Assembly (NCBI RefSeq): GCF_002909255.1
Contig: NZ_PIOB01000006.1
Location: 224,455-288,454 of the forward strand
From: Arenibacter hampyeongensis
GTDB taxonomy: Bacteria > Bacteroidota > Bacteroidia > Flavobacteriales > Flavobacteriaceae
Direction of reading: 5' to 3'
Length of the DNA: 64,000 nt
The stretch's first letter is position 1. Every line of letters begins with the position of its first letter. This document shows, piece by piece, positions 44,149 through 52,340 of this stretch. Position numbers and translations under genes: made by a program. The notes beneath the pieces were generated by a model, which was given only the letters and a program-made list of their open reading frames with translations, was not told where the DNA came from and ran no database searches.

Positions 44149-45432
44149 ATGAAAGGAATATATCTATTATTAATTGTTATTACCCTATATGGACCATTAT
44201 CCAATGCCCAGTTTACATTGGATGGGGAATTTAGACCTCGTACCGAATTACGTCATGGTTTTGGCAACCTAATCGCCGATGATGCCGATGCCGGTTTTGG
44301 CGTATCAACCCGTTTACGATTGAATGCTGGTTACACAATAGAGGCCTATAAATTTTATGTAAGCCTTCAAGATGTTATGGTATGGGGAGAAAACAGACAG
44401 CTGCTACCCGATGATGAAAATAATTCCTTTGCTGTATTTGAGGCCTGGGCAGATATTGATCTTGGTAGTGGTTTTTCTACCAAATTGGGAAGACAGACCT
44501 TGGATTACGACGACCAACGAATTTTGGGCAGTGTGGGGTGGACTCAACAGGGACGTAATCACGATGCCGCTATTTTAAAATATGCCAAAGAGCAATTTCA
44601 ACTTGATCTTGGATTGGCATATAGCCAGGATTATGACAACCCTAGTGGTTTTCAATCGGTAGGCTCAGCCTATAGCACAACTGGATTCTTCTCCTATAAA
44701 ACCATGCAATTCCTTTATTTAAAGGAAAATTGGAAAAACTTAAGTGGAAGTCTATTGATATTGAACAATGGCTTCCAGAATTTTGAAACAGATGGAACTA
44801 CACCGGATGGGCTAAGTAATCTGCAAACCCTAGGAACACATTTGGACTATAAAAAAGGTAATTTCGCTGCCGTGTTGAACGCTTATCTTCAAACAGGTGA
44901 AAGACAGGGCGTTGTTGATGTAAGTAGAGCCTATTTGCTGGGACTGGATTTCAACTATGCCGCTTCAACCAAAGTAAGCTTAGGGGCCGGTATGGAAATT
45001 ATTAGTGGCAATGACGCCGGTACAAGTGATAAAATGGAAGCGTTTTTCCCCCTGTTTGGTACCAATCATAAGTTCAATGGGATTATGGACTATTTCTATG
45101 TAGGCAATCATGCCAATTCCGTTGGCTTGTTGGATGTTCATGTGAGTGCCAATTTTAAACTAGGGGAAAAATCCAGCATTCTGATAAAAGCGCTTAACTT
45201 TAGTGGAGAGCAGGCATTGCCCAGTGGGGAAAAATCTTTGGGTACAGAAATAGACCTAGTATTTTCACAGGCATTCAACGGCTATTCCCTACAATTGGGT
45301 TATTCCCAAATGTTTGCTGGAGATGGCATGTATGAATTAAAAGGCATTACAGAGGATGCCTCGGCCAGTAGCCAAAATTGGGCATGGGCCATGTTGGTGA
45401 TCAAGCCTAAATTTTTGAATACTTCCAAATAA
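44149..45432 (+). CDS. outer-membrane porin (alginate-export type beta-barrel)
   Basis: A 427-residue protein started at ATG 44149, with a signal peptide cleaved after PLSNA. The mature chain alternates amphipathic strands throughout (LDGEFRPRTELRHGFG, STRLRLNAGYTIEAYKFYVSLQD, FSTKLGRQTLDYDDQRILG), by position from about residue 25, and ends in a strand ending VIKPKF near the C-terminus. This is the alginate-export/DUF1302-like porin layout common in Bacteroidota. Placed between the nitrate transporter and the regulator, it probably lets nitrate through the outer membrane. A strong terminator follows. Confidence 0.8.
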   Translation: MKGIYLLLIVITLYGPLSNAQFTLDGEFRPRTELRHGFGNLIADDADAGFGVSTRLRLNAGYTIEAYKFYVSLQDVMVWGENRQLLPDDENNSFAVFEAWADIDLGSGFSTKLGRQTLDYDDQRILGSVGWTQQGRNHDAAILKYAKEQFQLDLGLAYSQDYDNPSGFQSVGSAYSTTGFFSYKTMQFLYLKENWKNLSGSLLILNNGFQNFETDGTTPDGLSNLQTLGTHLDYKKGNFAAVLNAYLQTGERQGVVDVSRAYLLGLDFNYAASTKVSLGAGMEIISGNDAGTSDKMEAFFPLFGTNHKFNGIMDYFYVGNHANSVGLLDVHVSANFKLGEKSSILIKALNFSGEQALPSGEKSLGTEIDLVFSQAFNGYSLQLGYSQMFAGDGMYELKGITEDASASSQNWAWAMLVIKPKFLNTSK

Positions 45433-45445
45433 GTAAATTATTATC

Positions 45446-45478
45446 AAAGCCCTGCCAATTAGCAGGGCTTTTGATTTA
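45446..45478 (+). terminator. intrinsic terminator after the porin gene
   Basis: A 10-base perfect stem AAAGCCCTGC (45446-45455) and GCAGGGCTTT (45462-45471) with a 6-base loop, followed by TTGATTT. It ends the transporter-porin transcript before the regulator gene. Confidence 0.88.
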
Positions 45479-45624
45479 GTAGTGGTATTTGAAAATTATC
45501 CTCATAAGCCTGGTTGATCAAACTTGGGCAATATAATACAGCCATATCCCATTTCAAATAAGGTTTATAATCTAAAAAGAAGCATCTATTTTCACCGTAT
45601 GAATACTTAGTTTTAATTTTATCC

Positions 45625-45632
45625 TATATTTG
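45625..45632 (+). promoter_or_regulatory. -7 promoter element of the NarL-type regulator
   Basis: TATATTTG at 45625-45632 matches TAnnTTTG. Transcription would start near 45639, so the upstream TTG at 45630 cannot be the start codon. The GTG at 45654 then has a 15-base leader. Confidence 0.6.
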
Positions 45633-45653
45633 TTTGGAAAGAAAATAACCATT

Positions 45654-46325
45654 GTGAATAAAACTACACGTATTGTATTGGCCGACGACCATTCCTTGGT
45701 TAGGGATGGAATTCGTGCATTATTGGAGGAAGATGAAAATTATATTGTAATTGGAGAAGTCTCCAATGGTAAGGAGGCCGTTAAAATGGTATTGGACAAG
45801 AATCCAGACCTCTTGATCATTGATATTCGAATGCCTGAAATGAATGGCATAGAGGCCGTAGAGGAACTTAAAAAACATTCTTCACCAACCAAATGTATTA
45901 TACTTTCCATGCACGATTCCGAAGAATATATCCTTAAATCGGTTAATGCCGGGGCAAGTGGTTATCTCTTAAAGGATACCGGTAAAACGGAATTTCTTAA
46001 GGCCATTTCCACAGTGGAACAAGGTGGAAAATATTTCAGTGGCGATATTTCCAATGTTTTGGTAAACAATTTGTTGAGTCAAGGAAAGGCTAGGCAAGAG
46101 AGTCCATTACCAACAACCAACGGAAATAACTCCTTCGGAATAACGAGTAAGGAGCTGCAAATCTTAGAGCTTGTACTCTCAGGGCTTACCAATAAGCAAA
46201 TTTCTGAAAAACTTCAAAAAAGCAAACGTACCATTGAAACCCATCGCTTTAATCTAATGCGAAAGATGGGGGTAAATAACCTTATGGACCTGGCCAAGAA
46301 AGCGCAGGAATATAAGTTGGTATAG
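45654..46325 (+). CDS. NarL/FixJ-family response regulator
   Basis: A 223-residue two-component regulator with GTG start at 45654. The receiver domain (about 4-120) has the acidic pair LADDHSLVRDG, phospho-acceptor D57 in LLIIDIRMPEMNG, and the conserved lysine in GYLLKDTGK. A LuxR-type helix-turn-helix follows (about 158-215; TSKELQILELVLSGLTNKQI and KRTIETHRFNLMRKMGVNN). Its place between the porin and nitrate reductase genes marks it as the cluster regulator, and its likely kinase is the NarX-like protein encoded at 35903. TACGTA motifs in the neighbouring promoters are its most likely operators, which is inference. Confidence 0.9.
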   Translation: MNKTTRIVLADDHSLVRDGIRALLEEDENYIVIGEVSNGKEAVKMVLDKNPDLLIIDIRMPEMNGIEAVEELKKHSSPTKCIILSMHDSEEYILKSVNAGASGYLLKDTGKTEFLKAISTVEQGGKYFSGDISNVLVNNLLSQGKARQESPLPTTNGNNSFGITSKELQILELVLSGLTNKQISEKLQKSKRTIETHRFNLMRKMGVNNLMDLAKKAQEYKLV

Positions 46326-46467
46326 CTTATCCTTGATTGATAATTATTTATCGCATTACTTAAGTCAATGACCTATTTGGGTAAGTGTTAATTCGGTAAT
46401 ATCCAATATACAATCACTTTTATTGTCTTTTCGTCAATATTCTGCTCAACTATTATCAATAAAATAC

Positions 46468-46488
46468 TACGTATTTATACCTAATTTG
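46468..46488 (+). promoter_or_regulatory. nitrate reductase promoter with TACGTA motif
   Basis: TACGTA at 46468-46473 is followed after 8 bases by TAATTTG (46482-46488), a -7 box one T short of the consensus. The distance from motif to box (14 bases) equals that of the second TACGTA in the transporter promoter. The start would be about 40 bases before the ATG at 46536. Confidence 0.5.
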
Positions 46489-46535
46489 GTAATTTTAAAC
46501 CATTATTAAATGGTTTCTTTTAATACTAGGATTTT

Positions 46536-49500
46536 ATGCAGAAAAAGAACGAACATAAGACTATTTGCTCCTATTGTGGGGTTGGGTGTGGGATTTTGGT
46601 GGAACAGGACTCCAAGGGCAATATTAGTGTAGAAGGAGATCCCGATTACCCAGTGAACAAAGGCATGCTTTGTTCCAAGGGGAAGAACCTAAATTATGTG
46701 GCACAGGATACCACTGATCGTATTCTGTACCCTGAGATGAGATGGAGCAGAAACCACCCCTTGCAAAGAGTATCTTGGGATACGGCCTTTGACAGGGCCG
46801 CAGCCGTATTTAAAAGCATTATTGAAAAGCATGGCCCGGATAGTGTAGGCTTTTATGTTTCGGGTCAGTGTCTTACAGAGGAGTATTACCTTGTAAATAA
46901 ACTCACCAAAGGTTTTATTGGTACCAATAACATTGACACTAATTCCAGACTATGCATGAGTTCTGCAGTGGTGGGCTACAAAAAAATGTTGGGTGAAGAT
47001 TCCGTGCCCATTTCATATGATGACATAGAACTTTCAGATTGTTTTCTTATCGCGGGGGCAAATCCAGCCTGGTGTCACCCCATTCTTTTTAGAAGGATAG
47101 AAAATCATAAGGAGAAAAATCCTGATGTAAAAATTATAGTCATAGATCCCCGTAAGACGCAAACATGCGCTGCAGCAGACCTGCATTTACAGATTTTACC
47201 AGGGACAGATGTTATTCTGTTCAACGCCATGGCCCGTTGGTTGATAGAAAAGAAAAAGATAGACAGGAATTTTATTAAAAAGCACACGGTAAATTTTGAC
47301 GCTGTACGGGAAAGTGCCTTTCAACTTTCTTTAAAAAAGGCGGCCGAACTGTGTGGTATTTCCGTGGAGGATATTAAAAAGGCTGCAATGTTTATTGGGA
47401 ATGCCAAGGCTTTTATAAGTATGTGGACCATGGGTTTAAACCAAAGTGTTATTGGAGTCTCTAAAAATGTTTCTTTAATGAATTTGTCCTTGCTTACAGG
47501 ACAGATTGGCAAACCTGGAGCCGGACCGTTTTCACTTACGGGCCAGCCCAACGCCATGGGGGGTAGGGAAGTAGGTGGAATGGCTAGTTTATTGGCTGCA
47601 CACAGGGAATTGGGCAATCCAAAGCACCGTAAGGAGGTGACGGATTTCTGGGGAGGAAAAGAAATAAAATCGGAACCCGGATATACCGCAACCGAAATGT
47701 TCGATGCCTTGGAAAGCGGTAAAATGAAAGCAGTTTGGATCATTTGCACCAATCCCATTGTAAGTATGCCCAACGTGCACAAGGCCGAGAGAGCATTAAA
47801 AAATGCCAGTTTTGTTGTGGTTCAGGATATTTCACATAATTCAGAGACCACCAAGTTTGCAGATTTGCTTTTACCAGCTGCCGGCTGGTTGGAAAAGGAT
47901 GGAACCATGACCAATTCCGAAAGGCGCATAAGTTATCTTCCCAAAGTGATCGATGCACCAGGGGAGGCTTTACCAGATGCTGAAATTTTATGGAGGTTTG
48001 CCCAGAAAATGGGCTATCATGGATTTGATTATAAAAATGCCAGTGAGGTCTATGACGAACATTGTCTTCTAACGAAAGGCACCGAAATAGATATAACGGG
48101 TCTTTCCCATGAGCGATTAAAGCGTGAAGGTAGTTTTCAATGGCCGGTTCCACACGCCGATCATATGGGTACTCCAAGATTGTTTACGGATTATCAATTC
48201 TTTACCAATGATAAGAAATCGCACTTTAACGCCCCCGCTTCACTTTACAATAAGTCTGAAATAACAACTCCTGAATATCCTTTAATACTCAACACCGGCA
48301 GGGTAAGGGATCAATGGCATACCCGTACAAAAACAGGGAAGGTAAAGCGCCTTCTAACACATATTCCCGATCCATATTTGGAAATGAACAAGGTGGACGC
48401 CTATTTGCGAAAATTAAAGGATGGGGACATAGCTGTCATAAAAAGCAGAAGGGGAACGGTGCGGGTCAAAGTAAAGGTGAATTTCGACATTCGCGAAAAG
48501 GTAGTATTCCTTCCCATGCATTGGGGAAAAGTGCTCAATAACGATTTTGGAAGGGCCAATAATTTGACCAATGACCTGGTTGACCCAGTTTCCAAAGAAC
48601 CCGATTTTAAGTATTGTGCCGTGGAAGTGGCAAAATATGTTAAGCCCAAACAAAAAATTATGATAATCGGGGCAGGTGCAGCGGCCTACAGATTTGTTCA
48701 AACCTATAGGGAGAAAAATGAAGTGGATGAGCTCCATGTGTTCTCCAAGGAAAAAGATCCATTTTATAATCGAGTATTGCTCCCTGAATATGTAAGTGAG
48801 GAACTTACATGGGAGGCCTTGGAAAAATTAAAAAAAGGGGAACTTCAAAAGCTGGATATATCTCTGCATTCAGGGACTGGCGTAACGCAAATAGATAGGA
48901 TAAATAAAACCGTAATGGACGACAATGGTTTTAAACATTCCTATGATATTCTTGTAATGGCTACAGGAAGTCGAGCTTTTGTACCAAGTGAGGTTCAAAT
49001 AAATATGCCTGGCCGCTTTACTATGAGAGAACGTGGGGATGCCGATAAATTGCGTAAATATCTTCAGGATACAGGGCTTCCACCGGAGGAACAACATGTG
49101 GTTATTGTTGGGGGCGGTCTTTTAGGCCTGGAGTTGGCAGCGGCACTTAAGAATAGAAATGTCAATATCAGTATAGTCCAACGTGCCCCGAGATTAATGG
49201 AAAGACAATTGGATCGTATTGCAAGTCGACTTTTGGCAGAGGATGTCAATGATAGGGGAATCAAAGTTTATTATGACAATGAGGTAAGTACGGTGTTTGA
49301 GGAAAGGGATGACAAAAATTCACTTTCCATTACCTTAAAAACAGGTAGGACCGTAAAGTGCAATGCCATAGTTTACGCTATAGGTACACGCCCCAACATT
49401 GAATTGGCAAAACATTCAGATCTTAAAACCGGAAGGGGAGTGGTGGTCAATGAATATTTACAGACCAGTGATCACAATATTTTTGCCCTAGGTGAAATTG

Positions 49501-50069
49501 CCGAATTTAGAAATTCACTATTTGGAATTACTTCGGCCGCCGAGCAACAGGCAGATACTGCAGCTAAATATATTTTGGGAGATTTTAGCAGTATCTATAA
49601 CGGATCCATCCTTATGAATATTCTAAAGTTTGAAAATCTGGACCTATGTAGTCTTGGTATGGTCAACGCTCCAATGGATGACAATAGCTATGAGGAAATA
49701 ATTCTGATGGATGTCAGCAAGAAATATTATAAGAAATGTATAGTTAAGGATGACACCCTAAAAGGTGCCATTTTAATGGGGGATAAAAATGAGTTTGCCG
49801 AATTCAAAAGACTTATTGAAGAGGAAATTGAATTATCCGAAAAACGGAACGAACTACTAAGAGGACAATCAAATTCGGTTCCCTTGAAAGGTAAACTAGT
49901 TTGCTCATGCAGTCAGGTAGGAGAGGGCAACCTAATTGAAACTATTAACGGGGGCTGTGAGGACTTTTCCAAACTGTGTTCAGAAACTGGGGCCGGCTTG
50001 GGATGTGGAAGTTGCAAACCGGAGATACAGGATATACTGCGCAAACAATTACAAACAGTTGCTTCATAA
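46536..50069 (+). CDS. fused assimilatory nitrate reductase: molybdopterin, FAD reductase and BFD domains
   Basis: A 1177-residue protein. The N-terminus has the [4Fe-4S] motif CSYCGVGCGILV (near residue 11) with the fourth Cys in MLCSKGKN. A molybdopterin oxidoreductase domain extends to about 580 (DTNSRLCMSSAVVGYKK, GANPAWCHPILF, GPFSLTGQPNAMGGREVGGM) and an MGD-binding domain to about 700 (LNTGRVRDQWHTRTKTG). Then comes a pyridine-nucleotide-disulphide oxidoreductase domain (about 705-1090; IMIIGAGAAAYRFVQ, VVIVGGGLLGLELAAALK) and a C-terminal BFD [2Fe-2S] domain (CSCSQVGEG, GLGCGSCKP). In Bacillus the reductase and catalytic parts are separate (NasB/NasC). Here one chain can in principle move electrons from NAD(P)H to nitrate in the cytoplasm. 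Confidence 0.93.
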   Translation: MQKKNEHKTICSYCGVGCGILVEQDSKGNISVEGDPDYPVNKGMLCSKGKNLNYVAQDTTDRILYPEMRWSRNHPLQRVSWDTAFDRAAAVFKSIIEKHGPDSVGFYVSGQCLTEEYYLVNKLTKGFIGTNNIDTNSRLCMSSAVVGYKKMLGEDSVPISYDDIELSDCFLIAGANPAWCHPILFRRIENHKEKNPDVKIIVIDPRKTQTCAAADLHLQILPGTDVILFNAMARWLIEKKKIDRNFIKKHTVNFDAVRESAFQLSLKKAAELCGISVEDIKKAAMFIGNAKAFISMWTMGLNQSVIGVSKNVSLMNLSLLTGQIGKPGAGPFSLTGQPNAMGGREVGGMASLLAAHRELGNPKHRKEVTDFWGGKEIKSEPGYTATEMFDALESGKMKAVWIICTNPIVSMPNVHKAERALKNASFVVVQDISHNSETTKFADLLLPAAGWLEKDGTMTNSERRISYLPKVIDAPGEALPDAEILWRFAQKMGYHGFDYKNASEVYDEHCLLTKGTEIDITGLSHERLKREGSFQWPVPHADHMGTPRLFTDYQFFTNDKKSHFNAPASLYNKSEITTPEYPLILNTGRVRDQWHTRTKTGKVKRLLTHIPDPYLEMNKVDAYLRKLKDGDIAVIKSRRGTVRVKVKVNFDIREKVVFLPMHWGKVLNNDFGRANNLTNDLVDPVSKEPDFKYCAVEVAKYVKPKQKIMIIGAGAAAYRFVQTYREKNEVDELHVFSKEKDPFYNRVLLPEYVSEELTWEALEKLKKGELQKLDISLHSGTGVTQIDRINKTVMDDNGFKHSYDILVMATGSRAFVPSEVQINMPGRFTMRERGDADKLRKYLQDTGLPPEEQHVVIVGGGLLGLELAAALKNRNVNISIVQRAPRLMERQLDRIASRLLAEDVNDRGIKVYYDNEVSTVFEERDDKNSLSITLKTGRTVKCNAIVYAIGTRPNIELAKHSDLKTGRGVVVNEYLQTSDHNIFALGEIAEFRNSLFGITSAAEQQADTAAKYILGDFSSIYNGSILMNILKFENLDLCSLGMVNAPMDDNSYEEIILMDVSKKYYKKCIVKDDTLKGAILMGDKNEFAEFKRLIEEEIELSEKRNELLRGQSNSVPLKGKLVCSCSQVGEGNLIETINGGCEDFSKLCSETGAGLGCGSCKPEIQDILRKQLQTVAS

Positions 50070-50080
50070 ATTATAAGGTT

Positions 50081-51517
50081 ATGAATGATGATCTACATAG
50101 AATACTGATTAAAGGAGGGGTAACCTCCCCAGGTGAATTAAAGGATATTATTGCCATGTTGGAAGCAGGTGGGCTGAAAGAGGTATTTTTTGGATCCAGG
50201 CAAGATCTTTTGTTTCCATTGCAAAATGCCAAGGAGGAACAGCTGGAACAAATTTCAAAATTTAATACGGATATTGTTGCGGACAGAAGCTATCAAAATA
50301 TTGTGAGCTCCTACGTGTCTGCAGATATTTTCGATATGACATTTTGGCTAAAGGGATCTACCTATCTGTATATTTTGGAAGGATTTGATTATCTGCCCAT
50401 ACTAAAGATCAATATCACTGATCCCAAGCAGCGTCTGGTTCCCATTTTTAGCGGTAACCTAAACTTTATTGCATCGGAAAATGAGGATTATTGGTATCTG
50501 AACGTTAAATTGCCCCACTGGACCAAGTCAGTATACTACCCCGTCCTAATTTATAGCTGGGACATTAATACAGTGGCCAAGGCCATTGAGGAAATATATG
50601 CGGACATTGCGGATATAGATGAATTGTTTTTTGTTCTCAATAAAAAATTGGACACCAACAATAGGACTATTGAGCGGGAGTTGGAGATACCCTATACTAA
50701 ATTTCCATATTATGAGGGAATGAACCGGATGGGGTTGGATGAATATTGGCTTGGACTTTATTGGAGAAACAATAGATACGACCTTGATTTTCTAAAAAAA
50801 TTATGTGGGTTTTGCTTGGACAACAGTATTGGAAAAATATGCATTACACCATGGAAATCATTCATAATCAAGGGCATCAAGAGTTCTAGTAGGCCAGATC
50901 TGGAACGTTTCTTGGGACAAAAAGGAATAAATATTCGTCATTCGCAATTGGAAATGAACTGGCATCTCCCTGTGGATGACATGGAAGCATTGGAGCTGAA
51001 AAAATTCTTGGTGCTTAGTTTTGACCAGAACGATATAAGTACCTATGGCCTGACCTTTGGAATAAGTAACGAAACGGGGAAAAGAACCCATTTCTCATCT
51101 GTAATCATAGAAAAAAACACCCAGCCCACAATAGTTAAGGATTTTGCCGTAAGGCCTACCTATAATGTGTTGCATTTCAAAAATTTTGACCCCAATACCC
51201 AAGAATATAAAGTGTATGCCCAAGACGTGGATAAGATTGAACTCCCCGGTCTTTTAATGGAACTTAGTAAAAATTATTTTGATCAGTTGGGCAGGGCAGT
51301 GGTAAAGAAAGAAGCCCCTAAGAATACAAATGATGACCAATGGAAAGAGGTGTACCAATGCACTTCCTGTTTCACCGTTTACGATGAAACTTACGGTGAT
51401 GCCAAATCACAAATTCCGGCTGGGACGGCATTTAAAGACCTTGCCGAGGATTACAGCTGTTCTGTTTGTGGCGCTTCCAAAGCCGGATTTGAGAAAATGA
51501 AATTGCAGATATTGTAG
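50081..51517 (+). CDS. rubredoxin fused to a nitrite/sulfite-reductase-like scaffold
   Basis: A 478-residue protein with ATG at 50081, 11 bases after the nitrate reductase stop. Two regions look like ferredoxin-like half domains of nitrite/sulfite reductases: about 5-70 (ILIKGGVTSPGELKDII, FFGSRQDLLFPL) and about 230-310 (LCGFCLDNSIGKICITPWKS, then FIIKGI). The C-x5-C and C-x3-C cysteines that hold siroheme and [4Fe-4S] are missing. The C-terminus (about 425-478) is a rubredoxin with CTSC and CSVC. I infer an electron carrier or docking partner for the nitrate reductase rather than a nitrite reductase. Close homologues beside nitrate reductase in other Flavobacteriia are from memory. Confidence 0.8.
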   Translation: MNDDLHRILIKGGVTSPGELKDIIAMLEAGGLKEVFFGSRQDLLFPLQNAKEEQLEQISKFNTDIVADRSYQNIVSSYVSADIFDMTFWLKGSTYLYILEGFDYLPILKINITDPKQRLVPIFSGNLNFIASENEDYWYLNVKLPHWTKSVYYPVLIYSWDINTVAKAIEEIYADIADIDELFFVLNKKLDTNNRTIERELEIPYTKFPYYEGMNRMGLDEYWLGLYWRNNRYDLDFLKKLCGFCLDNSIGKICITPWKSFIIKGIKSSSRPDLERFLGQKGINIRHSQLEMNWHLPVDDMEALELKKFLVLSFDQNDISTYGLTFGISNETGKRTHFSSVIIEKNTQPTIVKDFAVRPTYNVLHFKNFDPNTQEYKVYAQDVDKIELPGLLMELSKNYFDQLGRAVVKKEAPKNTNDDQWKEVYQCTSCFTVYDETYGDAKSQIPAGTAFKDLAEDYSCSVCGASKAGFEKMKLQIL

Positions 51518-51722
51518 AGGGACTTTTCCATTGGCAGAGGGGTCGAGTATATATTTTAAAGTTGGTATTTCCAACTTTGTAAATACAATTAAATTCAAAT
51601 TACATTTTTGATTATATAAAACATTGTATGATTTAATTAATAGTAATCCTTTTACAAATCTTAACTTATTTAACGATCGGTTTTTTACCCGAAACAGTGA
51701 AAAAGGAAAGGGCATACTTGCC

Positions 51723-52340
51723 TTATATTAATTGGTTCTTGGTTGCAACTCTGACCAATGAAGCGGTATTTTTTACTTCGAATTTGTTCAAAAGATTTTT
51801 TCGGTGGGTATCCACTGTTGTAGTACTTATGAAAAGTTTTAGAGCAATTTCATTATTGGTCATTCCCTCAGCTATAAGGAGTAGGACTTCCTTTTCCCGT
51901 CTAGTAATGACGGGAATAATTGAATTTTCATTTTGTTGTACAGCCAATTCTGCTTCAAGACTTAAGTATTTTTTTCCATTAAGGACCGTTTTAATAGCAA
52001 ACACCAATTCTTCGTGTGTGGCATTTTTCAGTATATACCCCGAAGCTCCATTGTCCAACATTTTTTGAATAAAACTATGCTGATTAAAGGTGCTGAGACC
52101 AATGACATGAATGCTTGGGTATTTGGTCTTTACATCCAAACACAAATCTATCCCAGTCCTGTCCGGAAGACTAATATCCATTAATATCACATCTGGTTCA
52201 TGCTGCTCCAGGAAGGCCATGCACGAAGTTGCATTCATGGCATGTCCTATCCATTCAATACCACTTTGGTTTTGAAGCAAGGACCTAATTCCCTCTATGA
52301 TCATATAATGATCGTCGACAATAAAGATTTTGGTATCCAT
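51723..52340 (-). CDS. LuxR-type response regulator
   Basis: A 205-residue regulator. The receiver has FIVDDHYMIIEG, D55 in VILMDISLPDRTG and the conserved lysine in GYILKNATHEE. The helix-turn-helix (about 140-200) has TRREKEVLLLIAEGMTNNEI and TTTVDTHRKNLLNKFEVKN. Its ATG directly abuts the stop of the upstream kinase gene, so the two form a translationally coupled pair. It may control the giant adhesin encoded divergently upstream of the kinase, which is inference from position only. Confidence 0.9.
   Translation of the reverse strand: MDTKIFIVDDHYMIIEGIRSLLQNQSGIEWIGHAMNATSCMAFLEQHEPDVILMDISLPDRTGIDLCLDVKTKYPSIHVIGLSTFNQHSFIQKMLDNGASGYILKNATHEELVFAIKTVLNGKKYLSLEAELAVQQNENSIIPVITRREKEVLLLIAEGMTNNEIALKLFISTTTVDTHRKNLLNKFEVKNTASLVRVATKNQLI

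Noticed and set aside
45630..45653. TTG-initiated longer start for the NarL-type regulator
   Set aside because: The TTG lies inside the predicted -7 box, upstream of the expected transcription start.
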